A stretch of 64,000 nt of DNA from Bacteroidales bacterium. GTDB lineage: Bacteria > Bacteroidota > Bacteroidia > Bacteroidales > JAADJA01. The stretch lies in contig JAGVPB010000076.1 of the NCBI GenBank assembly GCA_020052415.1, forward strand, positions 18,577 to 82,576. The letters are read 5' to 3'. The position numbers were made by a program, and so were the translations under genes. Below, in pieces: positions 55,757 through 63,940 of the stretch; the stretch's first letter is position 1; every line of letters begins with the position of its first letter. The notes below the pieces were generated by a model. It was not told where the DNA came from. It saw nothing but the letters and a program-made list of their open reading frames with translations, and made no database searches.

Positions 55757-56650
55757 ATGCCTGAATGGTCAGGAAAAACCCGTGGTGGAATAGCCGGTTA
55801 TAAAATTTTCGTTTTTTTCATAAAATATTTGGGAATCGGGTTTGCCTATTCCTTTCTTCATCTGGTGGTTTTTTACTTCCTGTTTTTTGCACCAAAGGCC
55901 GTTAAATCATCATTTTATTATTTCAACCATCGGATTAAGTATCCGCGCATCAGGTCATTGCTTTATGTTTACCGGAATTTTTATAAGCTCGGGCAGAGCC
56001 TGATTGATAAGGTTGCTTTTCTTTCAGGATTTGATTCCCGCTTTACCTTTGATTTCGACGGTGAACATCATCTTGTAAAAATGGCAGAGGAAACGGGCGG
56101 AATTCTGGTCGGTGCTCATGCGGGTAACTGGGAAATAGCCGGTCAGTTGCTCAAAAGGATCAAAACCCGTATCAACATTGTGATGTACCAGGATGAGCAT
56201 GAGAAAATCCAAAACTATCTTTCGGACATTTATACTGAGAAAAATGTAAATTTTATTGTCATTAATGTCGATTATTCCCATCTGTTTGAAATTGAAAAGG
56301 CGCTTAAAAACAAGGAACTGGTTGCCATGCACGGCGACCGTTACCTCGAAGGGACCAATACCCTCGATAAATTGTTCCTTGGTAAGACAGCCAAATTCCC
56401 TACCGGGCCTTTCTCGCTGGCTTATAAATACAAAGTACCCATAACTTTTGTCTCAGCTATGAAGGAGACTACCAGACATTATTATTTCTTTGCCTCCGAA
56501 CCGGTACTACATGACTACCCTAAAAATCTTGCCGAACGAAAAAAGATCATTTCGGGTTTGGTTGAGGATTATGTGAAGCACCTCGAAAAAATGATTCTCC
56601 GCTTCCCGGATCAGTGGTTTAATTTTTATGATTTCTGGGGTATGGAGTAG
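55757..56650 (+). CDS. LpxL/HtrB-type lysophospholipid acyltransferase
   Basis: 297 residues. An N-terminal hydrophobic segment (about 17-46) anchors it in the inner membrane; the catalytic motif is H121-AGNW-E126 (HX4E), followed by MHGDRYLEGTNTLDKLFLGKTAKFPTGP, typical of lipid A late acyltransferases. In aryl-polyene clusters such enzymes are thought to attach the polyene acyl group to a lipid. The gene starts 4 bp after the ACP stop, which suggests the ACP-bound polyene is its donor. Confidence 0.85.
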   Translation: MPEWSGKTRGGIAGYKIFVFFIKYLGIGFAYSFLHLVVFYFLFFAPKAVKSSFYYFNHRIKYPRIRSLLYVYRNFYKLGQSLIDKVAFLSGFDSRFTFDFDGEHHLVKMAEETGGILVGAHAGNWEIAGQLLKRIKTRINIVMYQDEHEKIQNYLSDIYTEKNVNFIVINVDYSHLFEIEKALKNKELVAMHGDRYLEGTNTLDKLFLGKTAKFPTGPFSLAYKYKVPITFVSAMKETTRHYYFFASEPVLHDYPKNLAERKKIISGLVEDYVKHLEKMILRFPDQWFNFYDFWGME

Positions 56651-56751
56651 ATTAAAGGAAAAAGATAAAAGTTCAAAAGGAAAAGTAGGCAGTCATTTAA
56701 TTGATAATTCGTTAAAACAATTGATAAAGAGTAATCAGTAGCAATCTTCCA

Positions 56752-56800
56752 CGAAACTCAAAATCCTGAACTTCAAACCTTAAACATCAAAATCCGAACG
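56752..56800. repeat. Degenerate heptanucleotide array
   Basis: Seven in-phase 7-bp units (CGAAACT, CAAAATC, CTGAACT, TCAAACC, TTAAACA, TCAAAAT, CCGAACG). Positions 4 and 5 are AA in every unit and position 3 is always a purine. An eroded relative of the arrays at 10139 and 59008. Confidence 0.6.
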
Positions 56801-56813
56801 CCATCAAATGCCA

Positions 56814-56910
56814 CCCTTTCAGGGTTTAATAATGTTAAATGGTTTTATTTCTATAATAATTTCAGCCTTTCAGGCTTAGTTATAATCCCGAAGGGATGTC
56901 ATTATTATAG
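56814..56910. repeat. Multi-hairpin palindromic intergenic element
   Basis: CTATAATAAT (56851-56860) and ATTATTATAG (56901-56910) are perfect 10-bp inverted repeats. Between them are two hairpins, AGCCT-TTC-AGGCT (56864-56876) and TCCC-GAA-GGGA (56886-56896); a third, CCCT-TTC-AGGG (56814-56824), lies outside the left arm. It resembles interspersed palindromic elements I know from Bacteroidota intergenic DNA. Confidence 0.8.
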
Positions 56911-57086
56911 GACGAAATGAATCTATTATCTTTAACCCCGGAGTGGTGATCCAAAACCATCAAAATTCACATTTCTCTCCTGTTACTTTTTTTTTGCGTT
57001 TTGTAAAAATTGATTTATTTTAGCCATTCGTATTAAGGAATCAAAATATAAAACCATTGGAAGTAAAAAAATAAAATCAAATCAAG

Positions 57087-58934
57087 ATGAAAAGATTAAC
57101 AATTATTACAGCCGCAGTAATATATGCGTTCACCCTAAGTGCGCAGGTCAATTACAACAACAACACAGTAAATTCCGGCAACTATTCCAGCGCTTTAGGT
57201 GAAGAAAATACCTCGACCGGCTTGTCGTCTTTAGCCATCGGCAAGCATGACACAGTTACAGGTGATTATTCTTTTGCCGGGGGTATTAATTGTTTAGCAG
57301 AAGAAGGAGTTTCGTTTGCATTCGGAAATACAGCAAAGGCTTATGGCCCATATGCTTTTTCTTTAGGGGGTATGACAACAGCCTACAGTAATTCTTTTGC
57401 CATTGGAAGTTTTTGTAAGGCAAGCGGCACAAATTCTTTTGTGATCGGAAAAGGACAAAATTCCTCATCACTACTTGAAAATTCTGTTGCTTACTCATTT
57501 ATGATTGGGATTAATTCTAACAAGCCAACTTTTTTCATTGGTGAATCAGGTGGTGCGGGTCACACCGGGAAAGTAGGCATTGGGGATGTGACGCAACCGG
57601 AGGCGAAACTTCATATAAAAGCGGACGATGCTGAACTGGCAGAGGTGTTCATACAGCCTTATGGATGGGGAGGAACCAATGTGGCTTACCTTTGGCTCGG
57701 CACGAAGGAATACGGAATGAAAGCTGCTTACAACAGGCTGGAATTCAAAACAAGTTCGGGCGGCAAATATACCTTCTACGATGGCAACGTGGGCATCGGC
57801 ACATATACGCCCACAGAAAAACTCGATGTGGCTGGTAAAATAAAAACCACGGGCTTTCATCTTGTGGATGGACAGCAAGGCGCAGGCAAGTACCTGCAAA
57901 GCGATGCTGAGGGCAATGCAAGCTGGGTAACTTCAAATGTTCCCTGTTTTGAATGCCTGACTTCGGGAGAGTATGCAAGTACAATAGGAATGTATGATAC
58001 AGCTGCAGGTAATTATTCATTTGCCGGGGGTTATCGGGTCAGAAATGATGGGGACATATCTTTTGCATTTGGAAGATACAATACAGTTTGGGGATCAAGT
58101 TCGGTTGTTTTGGGTAATTTTCTCGAAACAGCAACCACCTCAGCAATGATAATCGGGATTGGGGCCGGCGTCGATAATAAATTAATCAATCCAGTTCATA
58201 ATTCATTGATGATTGGATTTGGTTCAAATAAACCAACTTTTTTTGTGGGTCCTTGTGGACCAGGCTACACAGGCAAAATCGGCATTGGCGATGTTACCGA
58301 TCCCCAGGCAAAGCTTCATATCAAAGGAGATCAAGATGAGCAGGCATCTATATTTATCGAACCTTATACGTTTGGTGGCAGTTATGATGCAGAACTCTGG
58401 ATGGGCACTTCGGATTATGGTCTCAGGGCTGCTTACGGAAAGATGTATTTCAATACTGGTGGAAATTATATTTTCAATTCAACAGATGCTAATGTGGGTA
58501 TCGGAGTCATAAATCCATTAGCCAAACTTCAGGTAAACGGCGATGTATTCATTGATGATGAAAATTCGGGGATAATCCTGAAATCGCCTGATGGTCAATG
58601 CTGGAAAATTATGGTCAGCAATAATGGTGAGCTTACGACCACTTCTATAAACTGCGATTTAACAACGGGGGAAACTGAATTCAATCAGCCGCAAAAAGAA
58701 ATTATCCGGATTTATCCCAATCCAACTGAAAATAAAATAACCATTGAAAACACCTTTACCTCACCGGTATTTGCAATGGTGAGAGATATTAATGGCACGT
58801 TACTCATTACTCAAAAATTACAACCCGGTAATAACGAAATAAACCTGGAGAATATGGCTACTGGTTATTTCCTGGTAACCATCCTGAATAATGAAAACCA
58901 GGTGATTACGAGCGAAAAGGTAATGAAAAAATGA
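57087..58934 (+). CDS. T9SS-secreted protein with two YadA-head-like/tail-fibre-like modules
   Basis: 615 residues. Signal peptide to about residue 20 (LSAQ). Two tandem modules (about 22-280 and 290-520) each contain YadA-head-like left-handed repeats (SSLAIGKHDTVTGDYSFAGG, SNSFAIGSFCKASGTNSFVIG) and then a GKxGIGDVTxPxAKLHIK segment common in phage-tail-fibre-like surface proteins. The last 85 residues (IIRIYPNPTENKITI) are a T9SS sorting domain. It is probably a trimeric surface adhesin. It sits inside the aryl-polyene cluster but has no obvious link to pigment synthesis. Confidence 0.8.
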   Translation: MKRLTIITAAVIYAFTLSAQVNYNNNTVNSGNYSSALGEENTSTGLSSLAIGKHDTVTGDYSFAGGINCLAEEGVSFAFGNTAKAYGPYAFSLGGMTTAYSNSFAIGSFCKASGTNSFVIGKGQNSSSLLENSVAYSFMIGINSNKPTFFIGESGGAGHTGKVGIGDVTQPEAKLHIKADDAELAEVFIQPYGWGGTNVAYLWLGTKEYGMKAAYNRLEFKTSSGGKYTFYDGNVGIGTYTPTEKLDVAGKIKTTGFHLVDGQQGAGKYLQSDAEGNASWVTSNVPCFECLTSGEYASTIGMYDTAAGNYSFAGGYRVRNDGDISFAFGRYNTVWGSSSVVLGNFLETATTSAMIIGIGAGVDNKLINPVHNSLMIGFGSNKPTFFVGPCGPGYTGKIGIGDVTDPQAKLHIKGDQDEQASIFIEPYTFGGSYDAELWMGTSDYGLRAAYGKMYFNTGGNYIFNSTDANVGIGVINPLAKLQVNGDVFIDDENSGIILKSPDGQCWKIMVSNNGELTTTSINCDLTTGETEFNQPQKEIIRIYPNPTENKITIENTFTSPVFAMVRDINGTLLITQKLQPGNNEINLENMATGYFLVTILNNENQVITSEKVMKK

Positions 58935-59007
58935 CTGAGGGGTACAACAACATTGCGTATTTGTATAGCTGTGAATTTGCTATATTCCCTGAATGTATTT
59001 GGTTAGT

Positions 59008-59042
59008 CAAGCCTGAAACTTGAAACTTGAAACCTGAAACTT
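59008..59042. repeat. Heptanucleotide tandem array, consensus GAAACTT
   Basis: Five in-phase 7-bp units: CAAGCCT, GAAACTT, GAAACTT, GAAACCT, GAAACTT. Non-coding, 40 bp upstream of a promoter-like TACATTTG. Same period and similar sequence to the arrays at 10139 and 61484. Confidence 0.85.
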
Positions 59043-59081
59043 GTTTCGCCTTCGGCAAGATTAATCCTTGAACTAATTTCC

Positions 59082-59089
59082 TACATTTG
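59082..59089 (+). promoter_or_regulatory. Likely -7 promoter element of the terminal aryl-polyene operon
   Basis: TACATTTG followed by CGCC is a typical Bacteroidota -7 element. The predicted transcript start lies just upstream of ATG 59108. The -33 element is not clear. Confidence 0.45.
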
Positions 59090-59107
59090 CGCCCTGTAAT
59101 TGCTAAA

Positions 59108-59554
59108 ATGGTAATAAAAAAAATAGAACGTCCTCACCTGGTTCATACCTGCGAAACGACAATTCGTTTCAGCGAAGTGGATTCAATGCGGATTGTATGG
59201 CATGGTAATTATCTTAAATTTTTCGAGGACGGCAGGGAGGCTTTCGGAAAGCAATACAGCATCGGTTATCTCGATATGTTCGACAACGGATTGATGACCC
59301 CTATCGTGGAAGTGAGCTGCAGTTACAAAAAACAACTGAACTACGGTGATACGGTAATCATCGAAACGGAGTTTATAAACTGCGATGCTGCCAAAATAGT
59401 TTTCCATTACAATTTATATCGCAAAAGCGATGGTGAACTTGTTGCTACCGGAAAAAGTGTTCAGGTATTTTTAGACCGGAAGGGTGAGCTTCTCCTTACA
59501 GTTCCCGATTATATCCTGGATTGGAAAAGAAAAAACGGATTGCTGAAAGTATGA
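59108..59554 (+). CDS. Hot-dog acyl-CoA/ACP thioesterase (4-hydroxybenzoyl-CoA thioesterase-like)
   Basis: 148 residues from ATG 59108. The longer reading from TTG 59087 is rejected because that TTG is part of the promoter-like element. A single hot-dog domain with FSEVDSMRIVWHGNYLKFFEDGREAF, the YbgC/4HBT signature (active-site Asp plus helix). The ApeK-type thioesterase of aryl-polyene pathways fits this role: release or editing of acyl-ACP. The stop overlaps the next start (ATGA), so it is cotranslated with the following ketosynthase. Confidence 0.83.
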   Translation: MVIKKIERPHLVHTCETTIRFSEVDSMRIVWHGNYLKFFEDGREAFGKQYSIGYLDMFDNGLMTPIVEVSCSYKKQLNYGDTVIIETEFINCDAAKIVFHYNLYRKSDGELVATGKSVQVFLDRKGELLLTVPDYILDWKRKNGLLKV

Positions 59555-60696
59555 TCGAGAGGCAAACTTATATAGGTGGTACTAATATCATTACTTCCCT
59601 GGGATTTACGACCGAAGAAAATTTCCGGAATATCTTAACAGGGACGACAGGAGTGAAAACCGGAAAGTACGATGATCTTTATCCAGAAGAATTTCCGGCT
59701 TCACTTGTGAATTCTGCCGAACTTTTGCGGAGATCTGGAGAAATAAATATCAATAAGAATTATACCCGGTTCGAACAGATGATCATTCTTTCAATAGAGG
59801 ATGCGATTTCGCGTTTTCCTGTCAACACACGAGCTTTAAACACACTCATTATTCTCTCGACAACAAAAGGAAATATCAGCCTGCTGAAAAACAACCATGG
59901 CTTTCACAAGGAACGGGTTCATTTGTGGAAGTCGGCCCGTGTTATCGGTGAATATTTCAAAACGGTTCAGACACCGCTTGTGATATCCAATGCCTGTGTT
60001 TCAGGAGTTATGGCATTAATAGCAGCTCACCGGCTGCTGAAAACGGATGGATTTCGGGACATCATCGTTTGCGGATGCGACGAGCTTTCGGAATTTATTG
60101 TTTCGGGATTTCAATCCTTCTTTTCACTGAGTAAGGATGTTTGCAAGCCGTTCGACAGGGAACGCTCTGGGCTTTCGTTGGGTGAAGGGGTGGCAACAGT
60201 AATCCTGACAACGAATAAGGCCAGCTTCAAAGGTCCGGTAATACAAATTGTTGGCGGTTCAGGAAGTAACGATGCGAACCATATTTCGGGGCCTTCAAGG
60301 ACGGGTGAGGGACTTTATGTTGCAATTCAGGAAGTCCTGAACGGAAAAACCGATATTGATTTTATTTCTGCACATGGAACTGCAACAGCCTACAATGACG
60401 ATATGGAATCCATTGCATTTACGCGGTGCGGTTTAAATGCTATTCCCGTCAACAGCTACAAGGGCTATATCGGCCACACTCTTGGTGCTGCCGGGGTGAT
60501 CGAATCTATTTTATGTTTCGAAACCATGAGAAAGAATTTATTGGTGAAAACTTTTGGATTTGAAAATCCGGGAACAGCAGAAAAGCTGAATGTAATCGGT
60601 AAGAATGTCCCGGGAGCAATAAATAAAGTCCTGAAAACAGCTTCAGGTTTTGGTGGAAGCAATGCCGTAATTTTATTCGAAAAAAGCGATGGATAA
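59551..60696 (+). CDS. Second beta-ketoacyl synthase of the aryl-polyene pathway
   Basis: 381 residues from ATG 59551, chosen because it overlaps the thioesterase stop as ATGA; the upstream TTG would give ten extra residues. The triad is complete: C149 in SNACVSG, H275 in SAHGTATAYND and H309 in YKGYIGHTLGAAG. Somewhat shorter than FabF and divergent at the N-terminus. It may catalyse the first elongation (ApeR-like role) or a chain-length step together with the KAS II-like enzyme at 54.3 kb. It overlaps the next gene by 8 bp. Confidence 0.85.
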   Translation: MIERQTYIGGTNIITSLGFTTEENFRNILTGTTGVKTGKYDDLYPEEFPASLVNSAELLRRSGEININKNYTRFEQMIILSIEDAISRFPVNTRALNTLIILSTTKGNISLLKNNHGFHKERVHLWKSARVIGEYFKTVQTPLVISNACVSGVMALIAAHRLLKTDGFRDIIVCGCDELSEFIVSGFQSFFSLSKDVCKPFDRERSGLSLGEGVATVILTTNKASFKGPVIQIVGGSGSNDANHISGPSRTGEGLYVAIQEVLNGKTDIDFISAHGTATAYNDDMESIAFTRCGLNAIPVNSYKGYIGHTLGAAGVIESILCFETMRKNLLVKTFGFENPGTAEKLNVIGKNVPGAINKVLKTASGFGGSNAVILFEKSDG

Positions 60697-61315
60697 TCTT
60701 GTCATTTCATCATATAGCCTGATCCGAAAAGGAATTGTCATCACGCCCGTTGATCGTCTTGAATTTCATGACATTGCGAATGACGGGAAGTACCTGAAAG
60801 AGGTATTCAAACATCTTGGCGGTGACTATGCCAAATTTTATAAGATGGACCGGCTTTGCAAGCTGGCTTACCTTGCCTCCGAATTCCTGCTCGCTTCGGG
60901 CCAACATAAGAAATACAGTCCGGAGGAGGTGGCGATGATTTTTTCGAACTCAAATTCTTCACTCTATTCTGATCTCAAGCATCAGGATTCGATTGCCGAT
61001 AGAAAAATTTATTTTCCGGAGCCGGCGACATTTGTTTATACTTTGCCAAACATCATGCTTGGTGAACTCAGCATCCGGCATAATCTGAAAGGCGAAAACA
61101 TGTTTTTTGTCTCGGAAAAATTCAATTCCGGCGTGCTGAATGATTTTACGAAGTTGCTGCTGAGAAACGGCAGGCATAAAGCGTGTATTGCAGGGTGGGT
61201 GGATTATACAAATACCGGATTGCTTGCGGCACTATTTTTCATTGAGCCGGGTAAGGAAAGGACAGGTCAGGATTTTACACCGGAGTTATTGCAAAAGATT
61301 TTTGAACTTCAATAA
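60689..61315 (+). CDS. Short ketosynthase-like protein lacking the active-site Cys
   Basis: 208 residues, half the length of a ketosynthase. The pattern SYSLIRKGIVITP ... EVAMIFSNSNSSLYSDLKHQ ... YTLPNIMLGELSIRHNLKGENMFFVSEKFNSG ... ACIAGWVDY follows the N-terminal half of KAS enzymes, and the position of the nucleophile in SACASG reads SEKFNSG, without Cys. It may be a chain-length-factor-like partner (ApeC-like) or scaffold for one of the two active synthases. It overlaps the upstream synthase gene by 8 bp. Function is inferred from position and partial homology. Confidence 0.65.
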   Translation: MDNLVISSYSLIRKGIVITPVDRLEFHDIANDGKYLKEVFKHLGGDYAKFYKMDRLCKLAYLASEFLLASGQHKKYSPEEVAMIFSNSNSSLYSDLKHQDSIADRKIYFPEPATFVYTLPNIMLGELSIRHNLKGENMFFVSEKFNSGVLNDFTKLLLRNGRHKACIAGWVDYTNTGLLAALFFIEPGKERTGQDFTPELLQKIFELQ

Positions 61316-61401
61316 TTCATTTTTGAATGATGAAAAACGAAATAAGAATGGTGAAGTACTTTAGTCACACCTCCGGTTCAACCTGCTTAGTTATTTAGCT
61401 T

Positions 61402-62205
61402 ATGTTTACTTACCGGAATATATCTTTTACTTTTTTACTGGTCATCCTTGTATTTGCTTTATCCGGCGTTCTTTTAGATGGAGGGTTTCAGGTTTCTGGC
61501 TACGGATTTCTGGTTTCTGGTTTCTGGTTACTGGCTTCTGTGTTGACAATTTTAATATTAGGATCTGTTTTTATCAGATGGAATTTTTACTTTTTCTCAC
61601 ATAATCATGGTGACCGGAGTTCTCCGGCGATTTCAATTACCTTTGATGACGGACCGGATGCAGCGACCACTCCAAAAATCCTTGATATCCTTGAAAAACA
61701 TCAGATCAAAGCAACCTTCTTTTGTGTTGGAAATAAAATTGAAAAAAATCCTGATGTTTTTAAAAAAATCATTGACATGGGTCATGCGGTTGGAAATCAT
61801 ACTTACAGTCATTCACCCTGGTTTGATCTTTTTTCGTCAACAAAAATGGCAAGGGAAATTTCCATGACTGACGAAATTTTTTTTAATCTTACCGGAAAAA
61901 AGCCAAAGCTGTTCCGGCCGCCTTATGGAGTAACGAATCCGATGCTGGGAAAAGCCTTAAAAAAAACGGGCCATCAATCCGTAGCCTGGAGCCTGCGTTC
62001 GTTCGATACAGTGAAAAAACCTGAAAAGGTATTAAGGAAGGTCAACCATAAATTGAAAAATGGCGACATTGTTTTGTTTCATGACAGGATTCCTGAAACT
62101 GCCGGTATTGTTGAGCAATTTATCCTTGAAGCCCAAAAATCCGGTAATAAATTTGTTCCACTTGATGAACTGTTAAAAATTCAACCCTATGCATCTGTTC
62201 AATAA
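61402..62205 (+). CDS. NodB-type polysaccharide deacetylase with N-terminal membrane region
   Basis: 267 residues. Two hydrophobic stretches (about 8-25 and 36-60) precede the NodB domain: TFDDGPD (metal Asp), NHTYSH (HxxxH metal site), FRPPYG, and FHD near the end. It should deacetylate an N-acetyl sugar on a periplasmic or outer-leaflet substrate. Residues 28-46 are encoded by eight in-phase heptanucleotide repeats (61484-61539), so gain or loss of one unit would shift the frame before the catalytic domain. It overlaps the LolA-like gene by 17 bp. The sugar substrate, perhaps the one added by the GT2 enzyme, is unknown. Confidence 0.88.
   Translation: MFTYRNISFTFLLVILVFALSGVLLDGGFQVSGYGFLVSGFWLLASVLTILILGSVFIRWNFYFFSHNHGDRSSPAISITFDDGPDAATTPKILDILEKHQIKATFFCVGNKIEKNPDVFKKIIDMGHAVGNHTYSHSPWFDLFSSTKMAREISMTDEIFFNLTGKKPKLFRPPYGVTNPMLGKALKKTGHQSVAWSLRSFDTVKKPEKVLRKVNHKLKNGDIVLFHDRIPETAGIVEQFILEAQKSGNKFVPLDELLKIQPYASVQ
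61484..61539 (+). repeat. Coding heptanucleotide array, consensus GGTTTCT
   Basis: Eight in-phase 7-bp units (GGTTTCA, GGTTTCT, GGCTACG, GATTTCT, GGTTTCT, GGTTTCT, GGTTACT, GGCTTCT) inside the deacetylase gene. The complement, AGAAACC, resembles the GAAACTT arrays elsewhere in the window. Confidence 0.85.
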
Positions 62206-62851
62206 AATATTAAGGCAATTCATTTTTCTGCTTCTGCCCCTTGCTTTTCTTACGACAACAACCCTGTATGCTCAGCCCGATGGGTATAAACCTGTTACAG
62301 ACCCGGGTTTTATAACGAAAAAGGTAAATGAAATTTCGGCATCCACCCATTCAATCAACTCAAATTTCATACAGGAAAAAAACATCTCCTTCATCGAAGA
62401 AAAGATCATCTCAAAAGGTATCCTATTATACCAGAAGCCTGATAAGCTCAGGCTGGAATACACGGAACCCTTTACTTATCTGATGATCATGACTGATGGC
62501 CGGATGATGACTGATAACGGCGATAAAAGATCGGAATATGATCTCAGGTCGAACAAAATGTTCAGTGAAATCAATAACCTTATCATCAGCTCGGTTCAGG
62601 GTAATATCCTGAACAACCCGGATTTTGGTTCAGCAATTTATGAAAATACGGAAAGCCTGTTTATCAGACTGACCCCTTTGAATAAAGAACTCAGCAAATA
62701 CATCAAATATATTGATCTTTACATCAGTAAAAAGGACTATGCGGTTACTGAGCTGCAAATCACCGAACAACAGGAAGACTATACGATTATCCGCTTTATC
62801 AATAAAGGAATCAATGAAAACATCCCTCCGGATTCTTTTAATATGCAGTAG
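62189..62851 (+). CDS. LolA-like periplasmic lipoprotein/lipid carrier
   Basis: 220 residues. Signal peptide MHLFNKILRQFIFLLLPLAF...LYAQ, then a LolA-type fold: FIQEKNISFIEEKIISKGILLYQKPDKLRLEY is the usual convex-sheet motif, with DNGDKRSEYDL in the middle. It overlaps the deacetylase gene by 17 bp and the lipoprotein gene by 38 bp. Dedicated LolA-like proteins are regular members of aryl-polyene clusters and probably carry the polyene lipid across the periplasm, between the MMPL exporter and an outer-membrane partner. Confidence 0.8.
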   Translation: MHLFNKILRQFIFLLLPLAFLTTTTLYAQPDGYKPVTDPGFITKKVNEISASTHSINSNFIQEKNISFIEEKIISKGILLYQKPDKLRLEYTEPFTYLMIMTDGRMMTDNGDKRSEYDLRSNKMFSEINNLIISSVQGNILNNPDFGSAIYENTESLFIRLTPLNKELSKYIKYIDLYISKKDYAVTELQITEQQEDYTIIRFINKGINENIPPDSFNMQ

Positions 62852-63461
62852 TTTTATAGCTTTGAACAGTTCCTGCAGCCCTGTTATTCAACGCGGCTTC
62901 ACTAAACATTCTTGCCGGGAATTAACGATCATTCCTGTATTCCCTGATGAATTTGAAAAGGCATTGTATAAGGTTGAAATAGCTTTGAACAAAAAAAATC
63001 TTACGGGTTTGGCAATGATCAAGAAAATGAAGGAGACCAACTCCTTCAGAATGGTCTTTATGTCGGAAACCGGTTTGAAATATTTCGATTTTGAATTTAT
63101 AAATAACGACAGTTTCCAGCAACACTATGTAATGGAAGCATTGAACAGGAAAGGCCTTATCCGCACGCTGACAACAGATCTTGGCCTTTTAATTAGTTCA
63201 AAGGGCAAAGGTAAAGTATTGAAGTGTTACCATTCTGAAAATCCATCGGAAGGATTGATAATAAAAGAGAAACACCGGGGGCGAAACCATTATTACTTTA
63301 AGGATAGAAACGGTGGGCCAAACAAAATCTATCGCAAAGCTTGTTTCTCACCTGCGACAACCGTCGAAATCAAATACGATTCTAAACGCATTCCGTCAAA
63401 TATTATCTTTACACATGGGATCATTAATTTTAAACTGGAATTAAAACTATTAACCGAATGA
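62814..63461 (+). CDS. Outer-membrane lipoprotein of the aryl-polyene cluster
   Basis: 215 residues from ATG 62814, which gives a proper lipoprotein signal (MKTSLRILLICSSFIALNSSC, lipid-modified C21); an upstream ATG adds 34 residues that are a shadow of the LolA-like frame. The mature part of about 195 residues has no named domain. FFVQ-like helical and beta segments and ETNSFRMVFMSETGLKYFDFEF suggest a lipid-binding or LolB-like fold, and its place right after a LolA-like gene fits a receiver role. It overlaps the next gene start as ATGA. Confidence 0.72.
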   Translation: MKTSLRILLICSSFIALNSSCSPVIQRGFTKHSCRELTIIPVFPDEFEKALYKVEIALNKKNLTGLAMIKKMKETNSFRMVFMSETGLKYFDFEFINNDSFQQHYVMEALNRKGLIRTLTTDLGLLISSKGKGKVLKCYHSENPSEGLIIKEKHRGRNHYYFKDRNGGPNKIYRKACFSPATTVEIKYDSKRIPSNIIFTHGIINFKLELKLLTE

Positions 63462-63838
63462 TTATTTCAACCAACGAAATATATAAGATCAGTTCCTTTA
63501 AGTCAGAAAATGACACCATTGAAGCCGCTGTAACCTTCAATGAAAAACATTCCATATTTACCGGTCATTTCCCGGGAAATCCCATTGTGCCGGGTGTGAT
63601 ACAGGTTCAGATAATCAAAGACCTGATGGAGAAAAGGCTGGAGCAAAAGCTGTTGTTGGTTCAGGCAAAGAACATAAAATTCATGAATATCATTTCGCCT
63701 TTAAAAAATCCGGGGACAGAGATCAAAATAAGTTTTCAGAAAAACGACGACCAAACTTACACAGTGCGCGCAAGCGTATATTCGGAATCAACGACTTTTA
63801 TGAAATTCATTGGAATTTATAAACCTGTAAATAAATAG
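63458..63838 (+). CDS. FabZ-like hot-dog dehydratase/thioesterase-fold protein of the aryl-polyene cluster
   Basis: 126 residues, one hot-dog domain with GHFPGNPIVPGVIQVQIIKDL. The His of FabZ is retained (H37), but the position of the FabZ catalytic Glu, 14 residues later, is Gln51. It could be the inactive half of a dehydratase heterodimer, as in ApeI/ApeP pairs, or a dehydratase with altered chemistry; a partner is not in the window. The ATGA overlap with the lipoprotein gene shows translational coupling. It is the last gene in the window. Confidence 0.8.
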   Translation: MIISTNEIYKISSFKSENDTIEAAVTFNEKHSIFTGHFPGNPIVPGVIQVQIIKDLMEKRLEQKLLLVQAKNIKFMNIISPLKNPGTEIKISFQKNDDQTYTVRASVYSESTTFMKFIGIYKPVNK

Positions 63839-63940
63839 ATTTCAAATGCGAGGAACAGAGAATTTGTTATGATTTATTTACTGTTGGCTATTGACCTAAC
63901 CTGATTAATTCATAAAATTGCTTTGTAAGAAAGAGTAGGA

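Larger units (their letters stand above)
56651..57086. other. Intergenic region with a degenerate heptad array and a palindromic element
   Basis: 436 bp without a gene. It contains a degenerate 7-bp array at 56752-56800 and a multi-hairpin interspersed element at 56814-56910, then AT-rich sequence leading to the YadA-head-like gene. Confidence 0.6.

Noticed and set aside
59087..59107. Upstream TTG start for the thioesterase
   Set aside because: The TTG is part of the TACATTTG promoter-like element; ATG 59108 is the better start.
62712..62813. Upstream ATG extension of the cluster lipoprotein
   Set aside because: The extra 34 residues are an out-of-frame shadow of the LolA-like gene and would bury the lipoprotein signal.
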